Shown one piece after another: positions 8,361-17,378 of a stretch of 64,000 nt of DNA. The stretch lies in assembly GCF_000597865.1 (NCBI RefSeq), contig NZ_CP007452.1, positions 2,177,183 to 2,241,182 on the forward strand, given 5' to 3'. This DNA is from Peptoclostridium acidaminophilum DSM 3953. GTDB lineage: Bacteria > Bacillota > Clostridia > Peptostreptococcales > Peptostreptococcaceae. Made by a program: the position numbers and the translations under genes. The number at the start of each line of letters is the position of its first letter. Position 1 is the stretch's first letter. The notes beneath the pieces are model-generated. The model was not told where the DNA came from. It saw only the letters and a program-made list of their open reading frames with translations, and did not search any database.

Positions 8361-10604
8361 CTACAAAATCTCTTTATTAAAATGTCCTCTTGTGTCTGTT
8401 TCCTTATTAAAGACAGCTTTATTCATTGAGCCATTTAATTTGCTTAAGGCCTCGTTAATGGTTTTCACAACCTGATCTTTTGATTCAACTGTGAAGTTTA
8501 ATCTGAATGCCTCGATTCCTTTTATGCTTTGCACCTCATCTAAAAGATTAAGCGTCTTCCCATTAAGGATAGTCGTTGTACAATCATCATGAGAAATGAT
8601 AGGGAAGGTTCCGTGCTCATCTTTTAACTCATGGCTCCTCGTTTTGCAAATACCGCACTGATTCATTTTTTTCAGCGGACAATATTTTGTAAACATCAAA
8701 GGAGCCTTGCCATACACAATCATTTCCAGTGCAGGATAGCCGTCATTTTCTTCATAATAGGCATTAATTAAATCTTCAATTTGTCTCTTATTCAATTCAT
8801 AAGATAAAGTTACTCGTTTCGCGCCTAATCTATATAATTCATAGCAGCTAGTAGAATTAACAACATTTAGAGAATAGTCCGTAACAAAAGGATTAGTTTT
8901 TCTGTAGTGGTAAATTCCGCCATATCCTCCGATTAACAGCTGCCCTTCTTTTTCCTTATAATCGTTCTGGTTTCTTCTAACCACGTTTTCAAAATAGATT
9001 TCCTTAATTCCACAGCTCATGCAAGCATCATACTGTTCCTTAGTAGTTACAGAGACCGTAAGATATGGTGTTTTGGGGGCAAAGCTTATTTTTTCTTTTG
9101 CATTCACAGCTTTGATTCTTTTCTTTTGGCTGTTAAGCTTTAAGTCATATAAGCCCTGTACAATATCTCTTCTTGCTGCATTTAGCAGTTTGGCTGGAAT
9201 AAATGCATTGCATTCCTTAAAATCTACATGATTAAGTTCGAATATAGTATCATTTAATCTTGAAAATTGCTTTATTACCTGTTCTTTTGTAGTTGGATTA
9301 TTAATTGCTTCGCCTAGTATTTCCTCGCTTTCATATAAATAATTAAAGCCTAAGCCTTCCGCATCTATGATAAGCTTTGAATCTGGATATGCATACACTC
9401 TAATATCTAGGTTAAAGCGTTTAAATTCTTTTTCCAGTGATGACTCTAACTCTTTGTAATAGAAATTATCCTTCGTTATATATACTAAATCACCCTTAGA
9501 TATCTTTTCTTTGATTTTGATATAGCAGACATCATCTGCTTTGTTGATTAAATTGCCAGCTTTATCGTACAGTTTTACAACAGTTAAAACAACATCTTCA
9601 TTGTTATGACTTATTCTGATTATATCGTTTTGATTTAAAGGACGTGTAAGAGTTATTTCATACATGTCTTTAACAATCTTGCTGATTCTACCAATTTCAT
9701 AACCAGCATTATTAGGTCTTAAGGTGTTTGTAATATCTTTTATATCTTCGTGAAACACATATCCCTTAGTAAAGGTTCTATTGAATGTTTTGCTCAGATT
9801 TTCTTTATCTTCTTCGGTTATTTTGTTATCTAAGGCCCTGCGATATTTTGATACAGCATTAGCAACATACGCAGGCTCTTTCATTCGACCTTCTATTTTT
9901 AAAGAATCAATTTCTTTTAAATCATTGATATAATCGATTGTGTTTAAGTCCTTAGTAGATAGAATATAGTTTTTCCCTAAAGATGTATCTGTTGTCTTAT
10001 CAATTAGTTCATACTCCTTACGGCATGAACCAACACATCTTCCGCGATTTCCGCTTCGATAGCCGATTAATCCAGACATCAGACAGTTTCCAGAATAAGA
10101 TACACATAGAGCGCCGTGAACAAAAATTTCTAAAGGTATTTTAGCTATTCTTTTTATCTCTTTTACTTTTTCAATCTCAACCTCACGGGACAGAACGACT
10201 CTTTTAGCACCAAGTTCTTTAAATAATAAAGTTCCGTCTAAATCGTCTATTCCCATTTGAGTTGAACAATGTGCTTCCATATCAAGAAAGTTATTAACTA
10301 TATAATCGAAAGCAGCCAGATCCTGGACGATAATTCCATCGACACCGATTTCATTTAATTCGTCCACCTGCTCTTTCATCTCTTCAACTTCGTTTTCGAA
10401 AACGATGGTATTCATTGTAACATAGATTTTGACATTCCTCAGGTGCGCATACGTAACAGCCTCTTTTAACGATTCTAAATCAAAATTAGATGAGTATGCA
10501 CGTGCGCCAAATTTTTGAGTTCCTAAGTATATGGCATCACACCCATTGGAAATTGCCGCTTTTAAAGCTTCCATGCTTCCTGCTGGAGCTAATAATTCAG
10601 TCAT
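8361..10604 (-). CDS. U32 family peptidase-like protein (RlhA/YdcP type, large form)
   Basis: About 747 residues. The U32 signature EIFVHGALCVSYSGNCLMS lies near residue 165, followed by further cysteines (GRCVGSCRKEY). A DUF3656-type middle region and a second Cys set near the C-terminus (CPLKKMNQCGICKTRS) follow. E. coli RlhA of this family hydroxylates C2501 of 23S rRNA at the peptidyl-transferase centre; others process proteins or act in ubiquinone synthesis, so the rRNA role is an inference. The ATG at 10604 has GGAGGG 5 bases upstream and lies 21 bases after the ABC-F stop, so the pair is co-transcribed. Base composition looks more AT-rich than the flanks. It ends four bases from a tRNA-Cys remnant. 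Confidence 0.85.
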   Translation of the reverse strand: MTELLAPAGSMEALKAAISNGCDAIYLGTQKFGARAYSSNFDLESLKEAVTYAHLRNVKIYVTMNTIVFENEVEEMKEQVDELNEIGVDGIIVQDLAAFDYIVNNFLDMEAHCSTQMGIDDLDGTLLFKELGAKRVVLSREVEIEKVKEIKRIAKIPLEIFVHGALCVSYSGNCLMSGLIGYRSGNRGRCVGSCRKEYELIDKTTDTSLGKNYILSTKDLNTIDYINDLKEIDSLKIEGRMKEPAYVANAVSKYRRALDNKITEEDKENLSKTFNRTFTKGYVFHEDIKDITNTLRPNNAGYEIGRISKIVKDMYEITLTRPLNQNDIIRISHNNEDVVLTVVKLYDKAGNLINKADDVCYIKIKEKISKGDLVYITKDNFYYKELESSLEKEFKRFNLDIRVYAYPDSKLIIDAEGLGFNYLYESEEILGEAINNPTTKEQVIKQFSRLNDTIFELNHVDFKECNAFIPAKLLNAARRDIVQGLYDLKLNSQKKRIKAVNAKEKISFAPKTPYLTVSVTTKEQYDACMSCGIKEIYFENVVRRNQNDYKEKEGQLLIGGYGGIYHYRKTNPFVTDYSLNVVNSTSCYELYRLGAKRVTLSYELNKRQIEDLINAYYEENDGYPALEMIVYGKAPLMFTKYCPLKKMNQCGICKTRSHELKDEHGTFPIISHDDCTTTILNGKTLNLLDEVQSIKGIEAFRLNFTVESKDQVVKTINEALSKLNGSMNKAVFNKETDTRGHFNKEIL

Positions 10605-10624
10605 TTTTCCCTCCATACTACTCA

Positions 10625-12361
10625 CTACTTAGCGCTAAGTACTTCTAACTGATTGCAAAGTTTTTCTACGGTTTTCAGCTCATTTTTTTTAAAGGCTAAT
10701 GTAATATTGGCTTCTAATTCTTGTTTTTTCTTGTCTATTTCTAAATACTTCTGATTGAAATACTTATCATACACCATTTTACGGAAAGAACGTGTACGCA
10801 TACGTCTAATAGTATTGTCTTCTACAAGTAAAACATAATCCGCACAATTAGCTACAAGATAGAAATCATGGCTTACCATGAGTACGGCCCCTTTATATTC
10901 GGAAATGGCTTTTTCCAGAGCCATTTGTGCGTAAATATCCAAATGGCTAGTCGGTTCATCAAGAATAAGAAGTTCTGCATTTGTATTTGCAATCATCGCA
11001 ATTTGGAGCAAATTCTTTTCTCCGCCTGATAACTGGCCTACCTTCTGCTTTAAGGCATCACCTTCCAAACAATATTTCCCGAGATACTCACGGATACTTT
11101 CACTTGTCTCAAAACCCAAGTTTTCCATAAGCTCGTATACCGTTTTTGTTTCATCTATATTCTCGTCCTTAAGCTGAGATAAACATGCATAGCTTGTATT
11201 CTCATCGATATGGATGGAAGGATGGTTATTCTTTAAGATATCGCGCATTAAAGTAGTTTTTCCTGTACCATTTGCACCAACGATGGCTACTTTTTCGCCA
11301 GATAGTAATTCAAAATTGATATTTTCCAATAAACTTTCATCAAATGAAACATTATAATCTGTAATGCTTAAAACAGTATTCCCTGTTTCAACTTCTATTG
11401 CCTGCAATTCAATCTTTGGCTCACGAAGTTCAATAAAAGGTGCCTTAATTTGTCTTGCAAGTAAACGGTCAAGTTGTGTTTGCTTTGCATTTACGGCGCT
11501 TCCAATAACAGGATTAGCAACCAGCGTAGCTCTTGTGCGCAGACTATCAACCATTTTCTCGGTACGCTCAATTTCTTCCTGTTCTTCAATACTCTGCAGT
11601 TTAAGTTTTAATTTTTCCTTTAGCTGGGAACAACGATATTCTGCATAGTTGCCCTCATATTCCTGAATATCACCGTTTTCCAAATGTAAAATCTTGTCAA
11701 AACAATGATTCAATAAATATCTGTTATGTGTAATAACCAATAATGTGCCCTTATAACCATTAATCAACTGACAAAGTCCATTTAAGTTGCCAAAATCAAG
11801 AAATACATCCGGTTCGTCCAAAACAAGAAGATTTTGAGATAATAACATTTCTCTCATAATCTGAAGTAATTTATACTCTCCACCACTAAGTTGCGATAGC
11901 TTTGTTTCTTCTAATTCACGCATACCGGCTACATATAGCTGTTTATGGATATTGTTTTCATAATTGTCTCCGTCCATGGCCTCAAAGGCGTCTGAAAGAG
12001 CCTGATATTGCTCAAATAAGGGCTCCACATCCTCAGCCACTGCCATTTCATCACACACTGCAAGTGTCGCTTTTTGATTTTCCACGAATTTCTCACTTAG
12101 ATATTCAAAAACAGTGCATTCCTGCTCTTTATCTCTCACAGCAAACTGCCTGGCATAACCAATACGGCAACTTTCATCTTTGATTATCTTTCCATCGTAC
12201 CAATACTTATCCGGATGAATAATCATATCAACAAGAGTTGATTTTCCAGCGCCATTGCTTCCAATAAAAGCAGCGTGCTGCCCCATTTCCAATGTAAACG
12301 AAACCTCTTTATATAAATCTTTTGCAGGGAAACCATAGGAAAGTTTTTCTATTTGAATCAT
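10625..12361 (-). CDS. ABC-F family ATPase (possible ribosomal protection protein)
   Basis: 578 residues with two ABC ATPase domains on one chain and no membrane segment. Walker A motifs are GSNGAGKST (about 34) and GANGTGKTT (about 357); signatures are LSGGE in both. The Walker B regions differ: LLVLDEPDVFLD in the first, instead of the usual DEPTNHLD, and LLILDEPTSHLD in the second. The interdomain linker (about 235-315) is rich in Glu/Lys/Arg. ABC-F proteins bind the ribosomal E site; some displace drugs from the peptidyl-transferase centre and give resistance to lincosamides, pleuromutilins and streptogramin A. Whether this is a resistance or a housekeeping member cannot be told from motifs. 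It is followed at once by the U32 gene. Confidence 0.88.
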   Translation of the reverse strand: MIQIEKLSYGFPAKDLYKEVSFTLEMGQHAAFIGSNGAGKSTLVDMIIHPDKYWYDGKIIKDESCRIGYARQFAVRDKEQECTVFEYLSEKFVENQKATLAVCDEMAVAEDVEPLFEQYQALSDAFEAMDGDNYENNIHKQLYVAGMRELEETKLSQLSGGEYKLLQIMREMLLSQNLLVLDEPDVFLDFGNLNGLCQLINGYKGTLLVITHNRYLLNHCFDKILHLENGDIQEYEGNYAEYRCSQLKEKLKLKLQSIEEQEEIERTEKMVDSLRTRATLVANPVIGSAVNAKQTQLDRLLARQIKAPFIELREPKIELQAIEVETGNTVLSITDYNVSFDESLLENINFELLSGEKVAIVGANGTGKTTLMRDILKNNHPSIHIDENTSYACLSQLKDENIDETKTVYELMENLGFETSESIREYLGKYCLEGDALKQKVGQLSGGEKNLLQIAMIANTNAELLILDEPTSHLDIYAQMALEKAISEYKGAVLMVSHDFYLVANCADYVLLVEDNTIRRMRTRSFRKMVYDKYFNQKYLEIDKKKQELEANITLAFKKNELKTVEKLCNQLEVLSAK

Positions 12362-12430
12362 TTTTGTTATCCTCTATTCTAAAAAAATTTGTCCGAATCT
12401 GTCACAGTAGAATTATAACAATTTACACTG

Positions 12431-13876
12431 CTATCTACAAGCTCTACTAACGTTGCGCAGCCTGCCCTTTATAGGTGTCTTCTGGAGCTTTTCAAGCACC
12501 ATTTCGCCCTTGTTGTTTAGTATCTCCACAAAAGTAGAGACGTCAAGTATGCTTATTATACCTATGTCCGCCGCGCTCATGCCTTCTATGTTGCAAAGCG
12601 TGCCTACAATGTCTACAGGCCTCATCTTCGTTTTCTTGCCTGCATTTACATGAAGCTTCATAATTTCTTTGCTCAGCTGCGCGCCTTTCGTCTCCTTTAT
12701 TTCAGGGCTCGCGCTTGCTTTCTTTTCAAACTCATGCCTGGAGCTGTCCACGGCTGCATTCTCTGGCCTCTCCTTCAAAGCTATCTCTCTGCCTATATAG
12801 CTGTGGATTTCATTTAAAAACTTGTCTTCGTAGCGGGTCACGAAAGTCATTGCCTTTCCGGAGCTGCTCGCCCTGCCCGTTCTTCCTATCCTGTGGACAT
12901 AGCCTTCCTTGTCCTGAGGTATGTCGTAGTTGATTACATGCGTAATGTTGTCGATGTCTATACCTCTGGCTGCGACATCTGTGGCAACGAGATATCTGAA
13001 GCCGCCCTGCTTGAAATCATCCATTACACTGAGCCTGTCCTCCTGCTCCATTCCGCCGTGTATCTTATCGCAAGGATAATCAAGCCTTGAAAGCCCTCGA
13101 TGTACCTCGTCCACCTTCTGCTTTGTATTGCAAAATATAATGCAGCTGTCCGGATTTTCAACTATAGTAAGGTCTCTTAGCAGTTCGAGTTTGTCAGCTT
13201 CGTTCACGCTGTATCGTTCCTGCTCTATCTTGTCGGCCGTAAGGCCTTTGGATTCTATCTCAATGCTGATTGGATCTTCCATGTATCTGCTGCAGAGCGA
13301 GTGTATGTCCGCAGGCATAGTTGCCGAGAAAAGCATTGTCATCCTCTCTTTAGGCAGACTGCCTATTACAGCTTCTATCTGCTCTATGAAGCCCATGCTC
13401 AGCATCTCATCCGCTTCGTCAAGCACGAGATATTTGATGCATGATGTGTCGAGCGTTCCTCTTTCTATATGGTCAATAATTCGGCCCGGCGTCCCTACAA
13501 CCACGTGTGTTTTTTGCCTTAGTTCCCGCTCCTGCCTTCTGTATGGAGACTTTCCGTATATTGATGCCACCTTGAGCCTTTTGAATCTGCCTATGTTGAA
13601 GAAATCATCCTGTACCTGTATTGCAAGCTCCCTTGTAGGAGTAATCACAAGCGCCTGCGGCTTGTTCTCCTCCCACTCCACCATTTGGCATATTGGAATG
13701 GCGAATGCGGCCGTCTTCCCGCTGCCAGTCTGTGACTTGACCGTTATGTCACGTCCCTCCAGTGCGGCTGGTATAACCTCTTGCTGAACCTTAGTAGGGC
13801 TCTTGAAATTAAGCAGCTCTATTGCTTTTAGCAGTTCGCCGCCTATATTGTAATCCTTAAAATTGATTGTTGTCAT
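12431..13876 (-). CDS. dbpA: DEAD-box RNA helicase DbpA/YxiN
   Basis: 481 residues. The DEAD-box core is complete: Q motif (FKSPTKVQ), SQTGSGKT (I), PTRELA (Ia), TPGR (Ib), DEAD (II), SAT (III), IIFCNT (IV), [10 protein letters not shown] (V) and HRIGRTGR (VI). The C-terminal ~75 residues ([28 protein letters not shown]) are the RNA-recognition domain of DbpA/YxiN, which binds hairpin 92 of 23S rRNA and directs the helicase to large-subunit assembly. It lies upstream of the ABC-F gene on the same strand, 69 bases apart, so read-through is possible. Confidence 0.92.
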   Translation of the reverse strand: MTTINFKDYNIGGELLKAIELLNFKSPTKVQQEVIPAALEGRDITVKSQTGSGKTAAFAIPICQMVEWEENKPQALVITPTRELAIQVQDDFFNIGRFKRLKVASIYGKSPYRRQERELRQKTHVVVGTPGRIIDHIERGTLDTSCIKYLVLDEADEMLSMGFIEQIEAVIGSLPKERMTMLFSATMPADIHSLCSRYMEDPISIEIESKGLTADKIEQERYSVNEADKLELLRDLTIVENPDSCIIFCNTKQKVDEVHRGLSRLDYPCDKIHGGMEQEDRLSVMDDFKQGGFRYLVATDVAARGIDIDNITHVINYDIPQDKEGYVHRIGRTGRASSSGKAMTFVTRYEDKFLNEIHSYIGREIALKERPENAAVDSSRHEFEKKASASPEIKETKGAQLSKEIMKLHVNAGKKTKMRPVDIVGTLCNIEGMSAADIGIISILDVSTFVEILNNKGEMVLEKLQKTPIKGRLRNVSRACR

Positions 13877-14164
13877 TTAGTCATCTCTTTCTTTATAATT
13901 GTTTTTTAAGTTTTGTTAGCATTACAGCTTTATCATTATAGCATATAAATGCATAATGCGATATTCCAGGAAAATTAAACTGACTGCAATTTAACAGATT
14001 TTTCAGCAAGAATTCTCCCGCCTCTAAGCGTAGCATAGGCGGTGGGATGAATTGCTGATTATTTATGTCTTTTTCTTGAAAATCATGGGTTTTGAGCAAG
14101 TAATCGGGTATAATCAAATTGACAAACACACGTTCCTTTATTGTTTGTGAAAGGAGCAATCCCA

Positions 14165-15340
14165 ATGATTAGATGCCACAAGACCAATTTTTATGCCACA
14201 AAAACCGACACCGACAGATTATTTGCGTGCAACAGGCTTTCGGCTGAAATCTGGAACGCCTGCCTTTTGTCTGCGAAGGACTACTCCCTTGCAAACGAGG
14301 GAAAGTGGATAGGCAAGTCTCAGCTTCAAGCCGAAATGAAGGGCAGATTCTTGCTTCATAGTCAGTCGGTGCAAGCCGTTTGCCACAAGTACCTATTCGC
14401 CAGGGATTCAGCCAGAGCCGCTAGGCTCAAGGGCTACAAGGCCAAGTATCCCTACAAGACCAAGAAAAACTACAACACCAAATGGGTTGACAAGGCTTTC
14501 AAGGTTTTCCTAAACGGTAAAATAGAGCTTTCCATGGGCACATTCGATGGCAAAAGGCAAAAGCCCATAACCATCTGGTGCAAGGATGTTCCCAAGGGGG
14601 ACATCAAGGAAATCGAGCTTGTCTACGACAGAGGGCTCATGGTTTCCATGAGCTATGACGACTACGCCGCTGAAGCCAAAGCTTCAGGAACAAGCAGGGT
14701 TGCCGTTGACCTTGGCGAGATTCACTCCATCGCCGCATTCTGCGAAAACGGCGAGAGCCTAATCGTAACAGGCAGAAAGCTTCGAAGTATACACAGGCTC
14801 AGAAACAAGAAACTCGCAGAGCTTCAAAGGCTCATGAGCAGGTGCAAGAAGGGTTCGCGCCAGTGGAGACGCTATAACAAGGCTAAGCAGTACATCTTGT
14901 CCAAGTCCGAAAAACAGCTAAAGGACGCATTGCACAAGTCCAGCAGGAAGTTTGCCGATTGGTGCTTAGCCAATGCTGTGGGAGAAGTCGCCGTGGGCAA
15001 AGTCGAAGGCGTCCAGCGTAATGCAAAGGGCAAGCTCAGGAAAAAAGAATCCCAAAAGCTCTCAAACTGGGCGTTCGACAGACTCCAAAAATACATGGAG
15101 TACAAGCTCAAAGCCTTAGGCGTAGCCATGTCCAAGATTGACGAGAGCTACACAACACAGACATGTCCTGTCTGCGGCAAGAGGAAGAAGACCTCTGGCA
15201 GAATCTACAAGTGCAAATGCAGCTACAGCTGCCACCGTGACATACACGGGGCAAGGAACATCCTCTCCAAGCACATTAACAGCGGGTGGATAACGTATGT
15301 AGCCGACATTGAGAACACAACGTATCTACGGATAGCATAG
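14165..15340 (+). CDS. tnpB: TnpB RNA-guided nuclease (IS605 OrfB family)
   Basis: About 391 residues. RuvC catalytic residues appear complete: Asp in AVDLGE (about 182), Glu in AVGKVEG (about 281) and Asp in CHRDIHGARNIL (about 359). The zinc ribbon is CPVCGK ... CKCSYSC. TnpB proteins are RNA-guided endonucleases, ancestors of Cas12, that cut donor sites and help the element persist. AAAGGAG lies about 9 bases before the ATG at 14165, so the upstream in-frame ATG at 14141 is not used. The catalytic set and full length suggest an active protein. Confidence 0.9.
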   Translation: MIRCHKTNFYATKTDTDRLFACNRLSAEIWNACLLSAKDYSLANEGKWIGKSQLQAEMKGRFLLHSQSVQAVCHKYLFARDSARAARLKGYKAKYPYKTKKNYNTKWVDKAFKVFLNGKIELSMGTFDGKRQKPITIWCKDVPKGDIKEIELVYDRGLMVSMSYDDYAAEAKASGTSRVAVDLGEIHSIAAFCENGESLIVTGRKLRSIHRLRNKKLAELQRLMSRCKKGSRQWRRYNKAKQYILSKSEKQLKDALHKSSRKFADWCLANAVGEVAVGKVEGVQRNAKGKLRKKESQKLSNWAFDRLQKYMEYKLKALGVAMSKIDESYTTQTCPVCGKRKKTSGRIYKCKCSYSCHRDIHGARNILSKHINSGWITYVADIENTTYLRIA

Positions 15341-15541
15341 GGCATCCTGTGCTTGAAGTTAGTAGACGGGCTGTTCCGCCCCATCCGAAAGGATGTTGCT
15401 TGCTTAGAATCCCCAATCTGCCCCCGCAGCGATGCTGTGAGGGCACGCAGCAAACCTGCGTGTCCGCGTGGGAGAAAGTTTTTTCGATGGCAAGAAACCC
15501 CCAGCTTCAAGCTCCGTTAGGAGTTAAGTGGGGGAGGTTCA
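15230..15541 (+). ncRNA. Predicted omega RNA of the TnpB element
   Basis: In TnpB elements the guide RNA scaffold is made from the 3' end of tnpB and the right end of the element, and the guide is the flanking chromosomal sequence. Here the ~200 bases after the stop codon contain GC-rich pairing segments (for example around 15365-15400 and 15425-15470) and the right-end hairpin at 15498-15534. The guide would begin near 15541-15543. These bases make up most of the 339-base stretch without a protein gene. The exact 5' end is unknown. Confidence 0.45.
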
Positions 15542-15679
15542 TTTGGCTGTCTTTTGCATGCCCTTTGCTTTTTCTGTTGACATATAAACGATAAAAGTAT
15601 ATTCTCATTAAGGTTACACTTTTATACTGCGCTAACTATAATGATTTTTAATATATTTCAAACAAAAAGGAAGATAAAT

Positions 15680-17284
15680 ATGCCAGAGAAAAATTTCACT
15701 TTCATAGAAGAGGTTCGCAGAAGAAGGACTTTTGCGATCATATCTCACCCTGATGCAGGTAAAACTACGCTTACCGAAAAATTTCTGCTTTACGGAGGCG
15801 CTATACGCGCTGCCGGTTCTGTAAAGTCGAGGCGTTCACAAAAGCATGCCGTATCCGACTGGATGGAGATTGAAAAGCAAAGGGGAATCTCGGTAACCTC
15901 GAGCGTTCTCCAGTTCGAGTATGATGATTTTTGCATAAACATACTCGACACCCCCGGTCACCAGGATTTCAGCGAGGACACATACAGAACGCTAATGGCG
16001 GCAGACAGCGCCGTCATGGTAATCGACTGCTCAAAGGGAGTCGAGGCACAAACCAAAAAGCTCTTCCACGTCTGCAAGATGAGGGGAATACCGATATTCA
16101 CATTCATAAACAAGATGGACCGAGAAGGGATGAATCCTTTCGAGCTTATTGAAGACATAGAAAACGCACTTGGAATACGTTCATGTCCTATGAACTGGCC
16201 TATAGGCTCAGGCAAAAACTTCAGAGGTGTTTTCAACCGTCATAAAAATCAAATAGAGCTCTTCAACGACGGCAACCATGGGCAGTCAATCGCCAAATCT
16301 ACAACCGGAGATATGTTCGACGGAAAATTCAAGGACCTGCTGGGCGATGCACTTTACGACCAGCTGCTAAGCGACATAGAGCTGCTTGACATTGCAGGGG
16401 ATGAGTATGACCTGGATGAGATATTGAGCGGCAATCTGACTCCGGTATTCTTTGGAAGCGCCCTTACAAACTTTGGCGTTGAGCCGTTTCTCGAGTCGTT
16501 CCTTGAGATAACAAGACCGCCTCAGCCACGCAGCAGCAACCTTGGATATATCGACCCCGAATCCTCTAATTTTTCGGGCTTCATATTCAAGATTCAGGCC
16601 AACATGAACCCTGCGCACAGGGACCGCATTGCCTTCCTCAGGATATGCTCAGGCAAATTCGAAAAGGGCATGTCGGTAAACCATGTACAGAAAAACAAGA
16701 GCATAAAGCTTGCCCAGCCACAGCAGTTCGTGGCCCAGGACAGGGTCATTGTAGACACGGCCTACCCCGGCGACATAATAGGAATACACGACCCAGGCAT
16801 ATTCAACATAGGCGACACGCTTTGCCAGGACAACTCGCAGCTTAAATACACAGGTATTCCGCAGTTTGCTCCGGAGCATTTTGCAACCGTATCAACGCCA
16901 AATTCCCTAAAACGCAAGCAGTTCGTCAAGGGAATAATGCAGCTTTCCGAAGAAGGCGCAATACAAGTATACAGGCGTCCCCATGCAGGCATGGAAGAAG
17001 TGATTGTGGGAGTTGTGGGCGTGCTTCAATTCGAGGTGCTTGAATACCGCCTCAAGAACGAATACAACGTCGACATCAACATGCACATGCTCCCATACCG
17101 CTATATACGCTGGATTGAAATGGACAAATTCGACCCTGCCAACTTCACGCTGGCTATGGACACTATGCTGGCCGAAACTAAGCAAGGCGACCCGGTAGTT
17201 CTCTTCCAGAACGAATGGTCAATAAGAAACGTGCTTGAAAGAAACAAGGGACTTGTCTTGGGAGAAACCTCCCGTTTAGAGTAA
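15680..17284 (+). CDS. prfC: Peptide chain release factor 3
   Basis: 534 residues. It is a translational GTPase with SHPDAGKTTLTEK (G1), DTPGHQDF (G3) and NKMDR (G4), and with the RF3-specific IEKQRGISVTSSVLQF and C-terminal YRHLP-like region (MHMLPYRYIRWIE). It recycles RF1/RF2 after peptide release. AAGGAAG lies about 6 bases before the ATG at 15680; the upstream ATG at 15641 has no ribosome site. It stands alone on the plus strand just after the TnpB element, with a strong terminator. Confidence 0.96.
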   Translation: MPEKNFTFIEEVRRRRTFAIISHPDAGKTTLTEKFLLYGGAIRAAGSVKSRRSQKHAVSDWMEIEKQRGISVTSSVLQFEYDDFCINILDTPGHQDFSEDTYRTLMAADSAVMVIDCSKGVEAQTKKLFHVCKMRGIPIFTFINKMDREGMNPFELIEDIENALGIRSCPMNWPIGSGKNFRGVFNRHKNQIELFNDGNHGQSIAKSTTGDMFDGKFKDLLGDALYDQLLSDIELLDIAGDEYDLDEILSGNLTPVFFGSALTNFGVEPFLESFLEITRPPQPRSSNLGYIDPESSNFSGFIFKIQANMNPAHRDRIAFLRICSGKFEKGMSVNHVQKNKSIKLAQPQQFVAQDRVIVDTAYPGDIIGIHDPGIFNIGDTLCQDNSQLKYTGIPQFAPEHFATVSTPNSLKRKQFVKGIMQLSEEGAIQVYRRPHAGMEEVIVGVVGVLQFEVLEYRLKNEYNVDINMHMLPYRYIRWIEMDKFDPANFTLAMDTMLAETKQGDPVVLFQNEWSIRNVLERNKGLVLGETSRLE

Positions 17285-17290
17285 AACTTC

Positions 17291-17338
17291 AAAAGCGCCG
17301 CCTCTGCTTTTTAAAAACAGCATTGGCGACGCTTTTTT
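17291..17338 (+). terminator. prfC terminator
   Basis: A long imperfect hairpin (outer arm AAAAGCG against CGCTTTT, inner TGCTTTTT/AAAAACAGCA) is followed by six T residues. Confidence 0.85.
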
Positions 17339-17340
17339 CA

Positions 17341-17356
17341 TGGAAACCGGTTTCCA
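17341..17356. promoter_or_regulatory. 16-bp perfect palindrome next to the partition genes
   Basis: TGGAAACCGGTTTCCA is a perfect 16-bp palindrome, 22 bases from the stop codon of the ParB-like gene. It is the right size for a parS-like centromere or a dimer operator, and differs from the chromosomal parS consensus. It is not part of the prfC terminator hairpin. Confidence 0.45.
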
Positions 17357-17378
17357 CCTTTTATAAATTTTTAACAAG

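Larger units (their letters stand above)
13980..15541 (+). mobile_element. Solitary TnpB element of the IS200/IS605 superfamily
   Basis: It consists of a tnpB gene without tnpA, flanked by the usual subterminal imperfect hairpins. The left one is TCCCGCC ... GGCGGTGGGA (14016-14047). The right one is CCCCCA ... TGGGGG (15498-15534), followed by AGGTTCAT. There are no terminal inverted repeats or target duplication, as expected for this superfamily. The ends are placed by these hairpins only, so the outer limits are uncertain by perhaps 20 bases. Without a TnpA in the window the element would depend on a transposase supplied in trans. Confidence 0.75.

Noticed and set aside
13128-13787. 219-residue plus-strand frame
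   Set aside because: Antisense shadow of dbpA; low-complexity Ser/Leu-rich composition typical of a complementary frame.
13893-14165. 90-residue frame on the minus strand in front of tnpB
   Set aside because: It runs through the left-end hairpin of the TnpB element, has no ribosome site and no recognisable domain.
17291-17356. Treating the 16-bp palindrome as part of the prfC terminator
   Set aside because: The terminator is complete with its T run at 17333-17338, before the palindrome begins.
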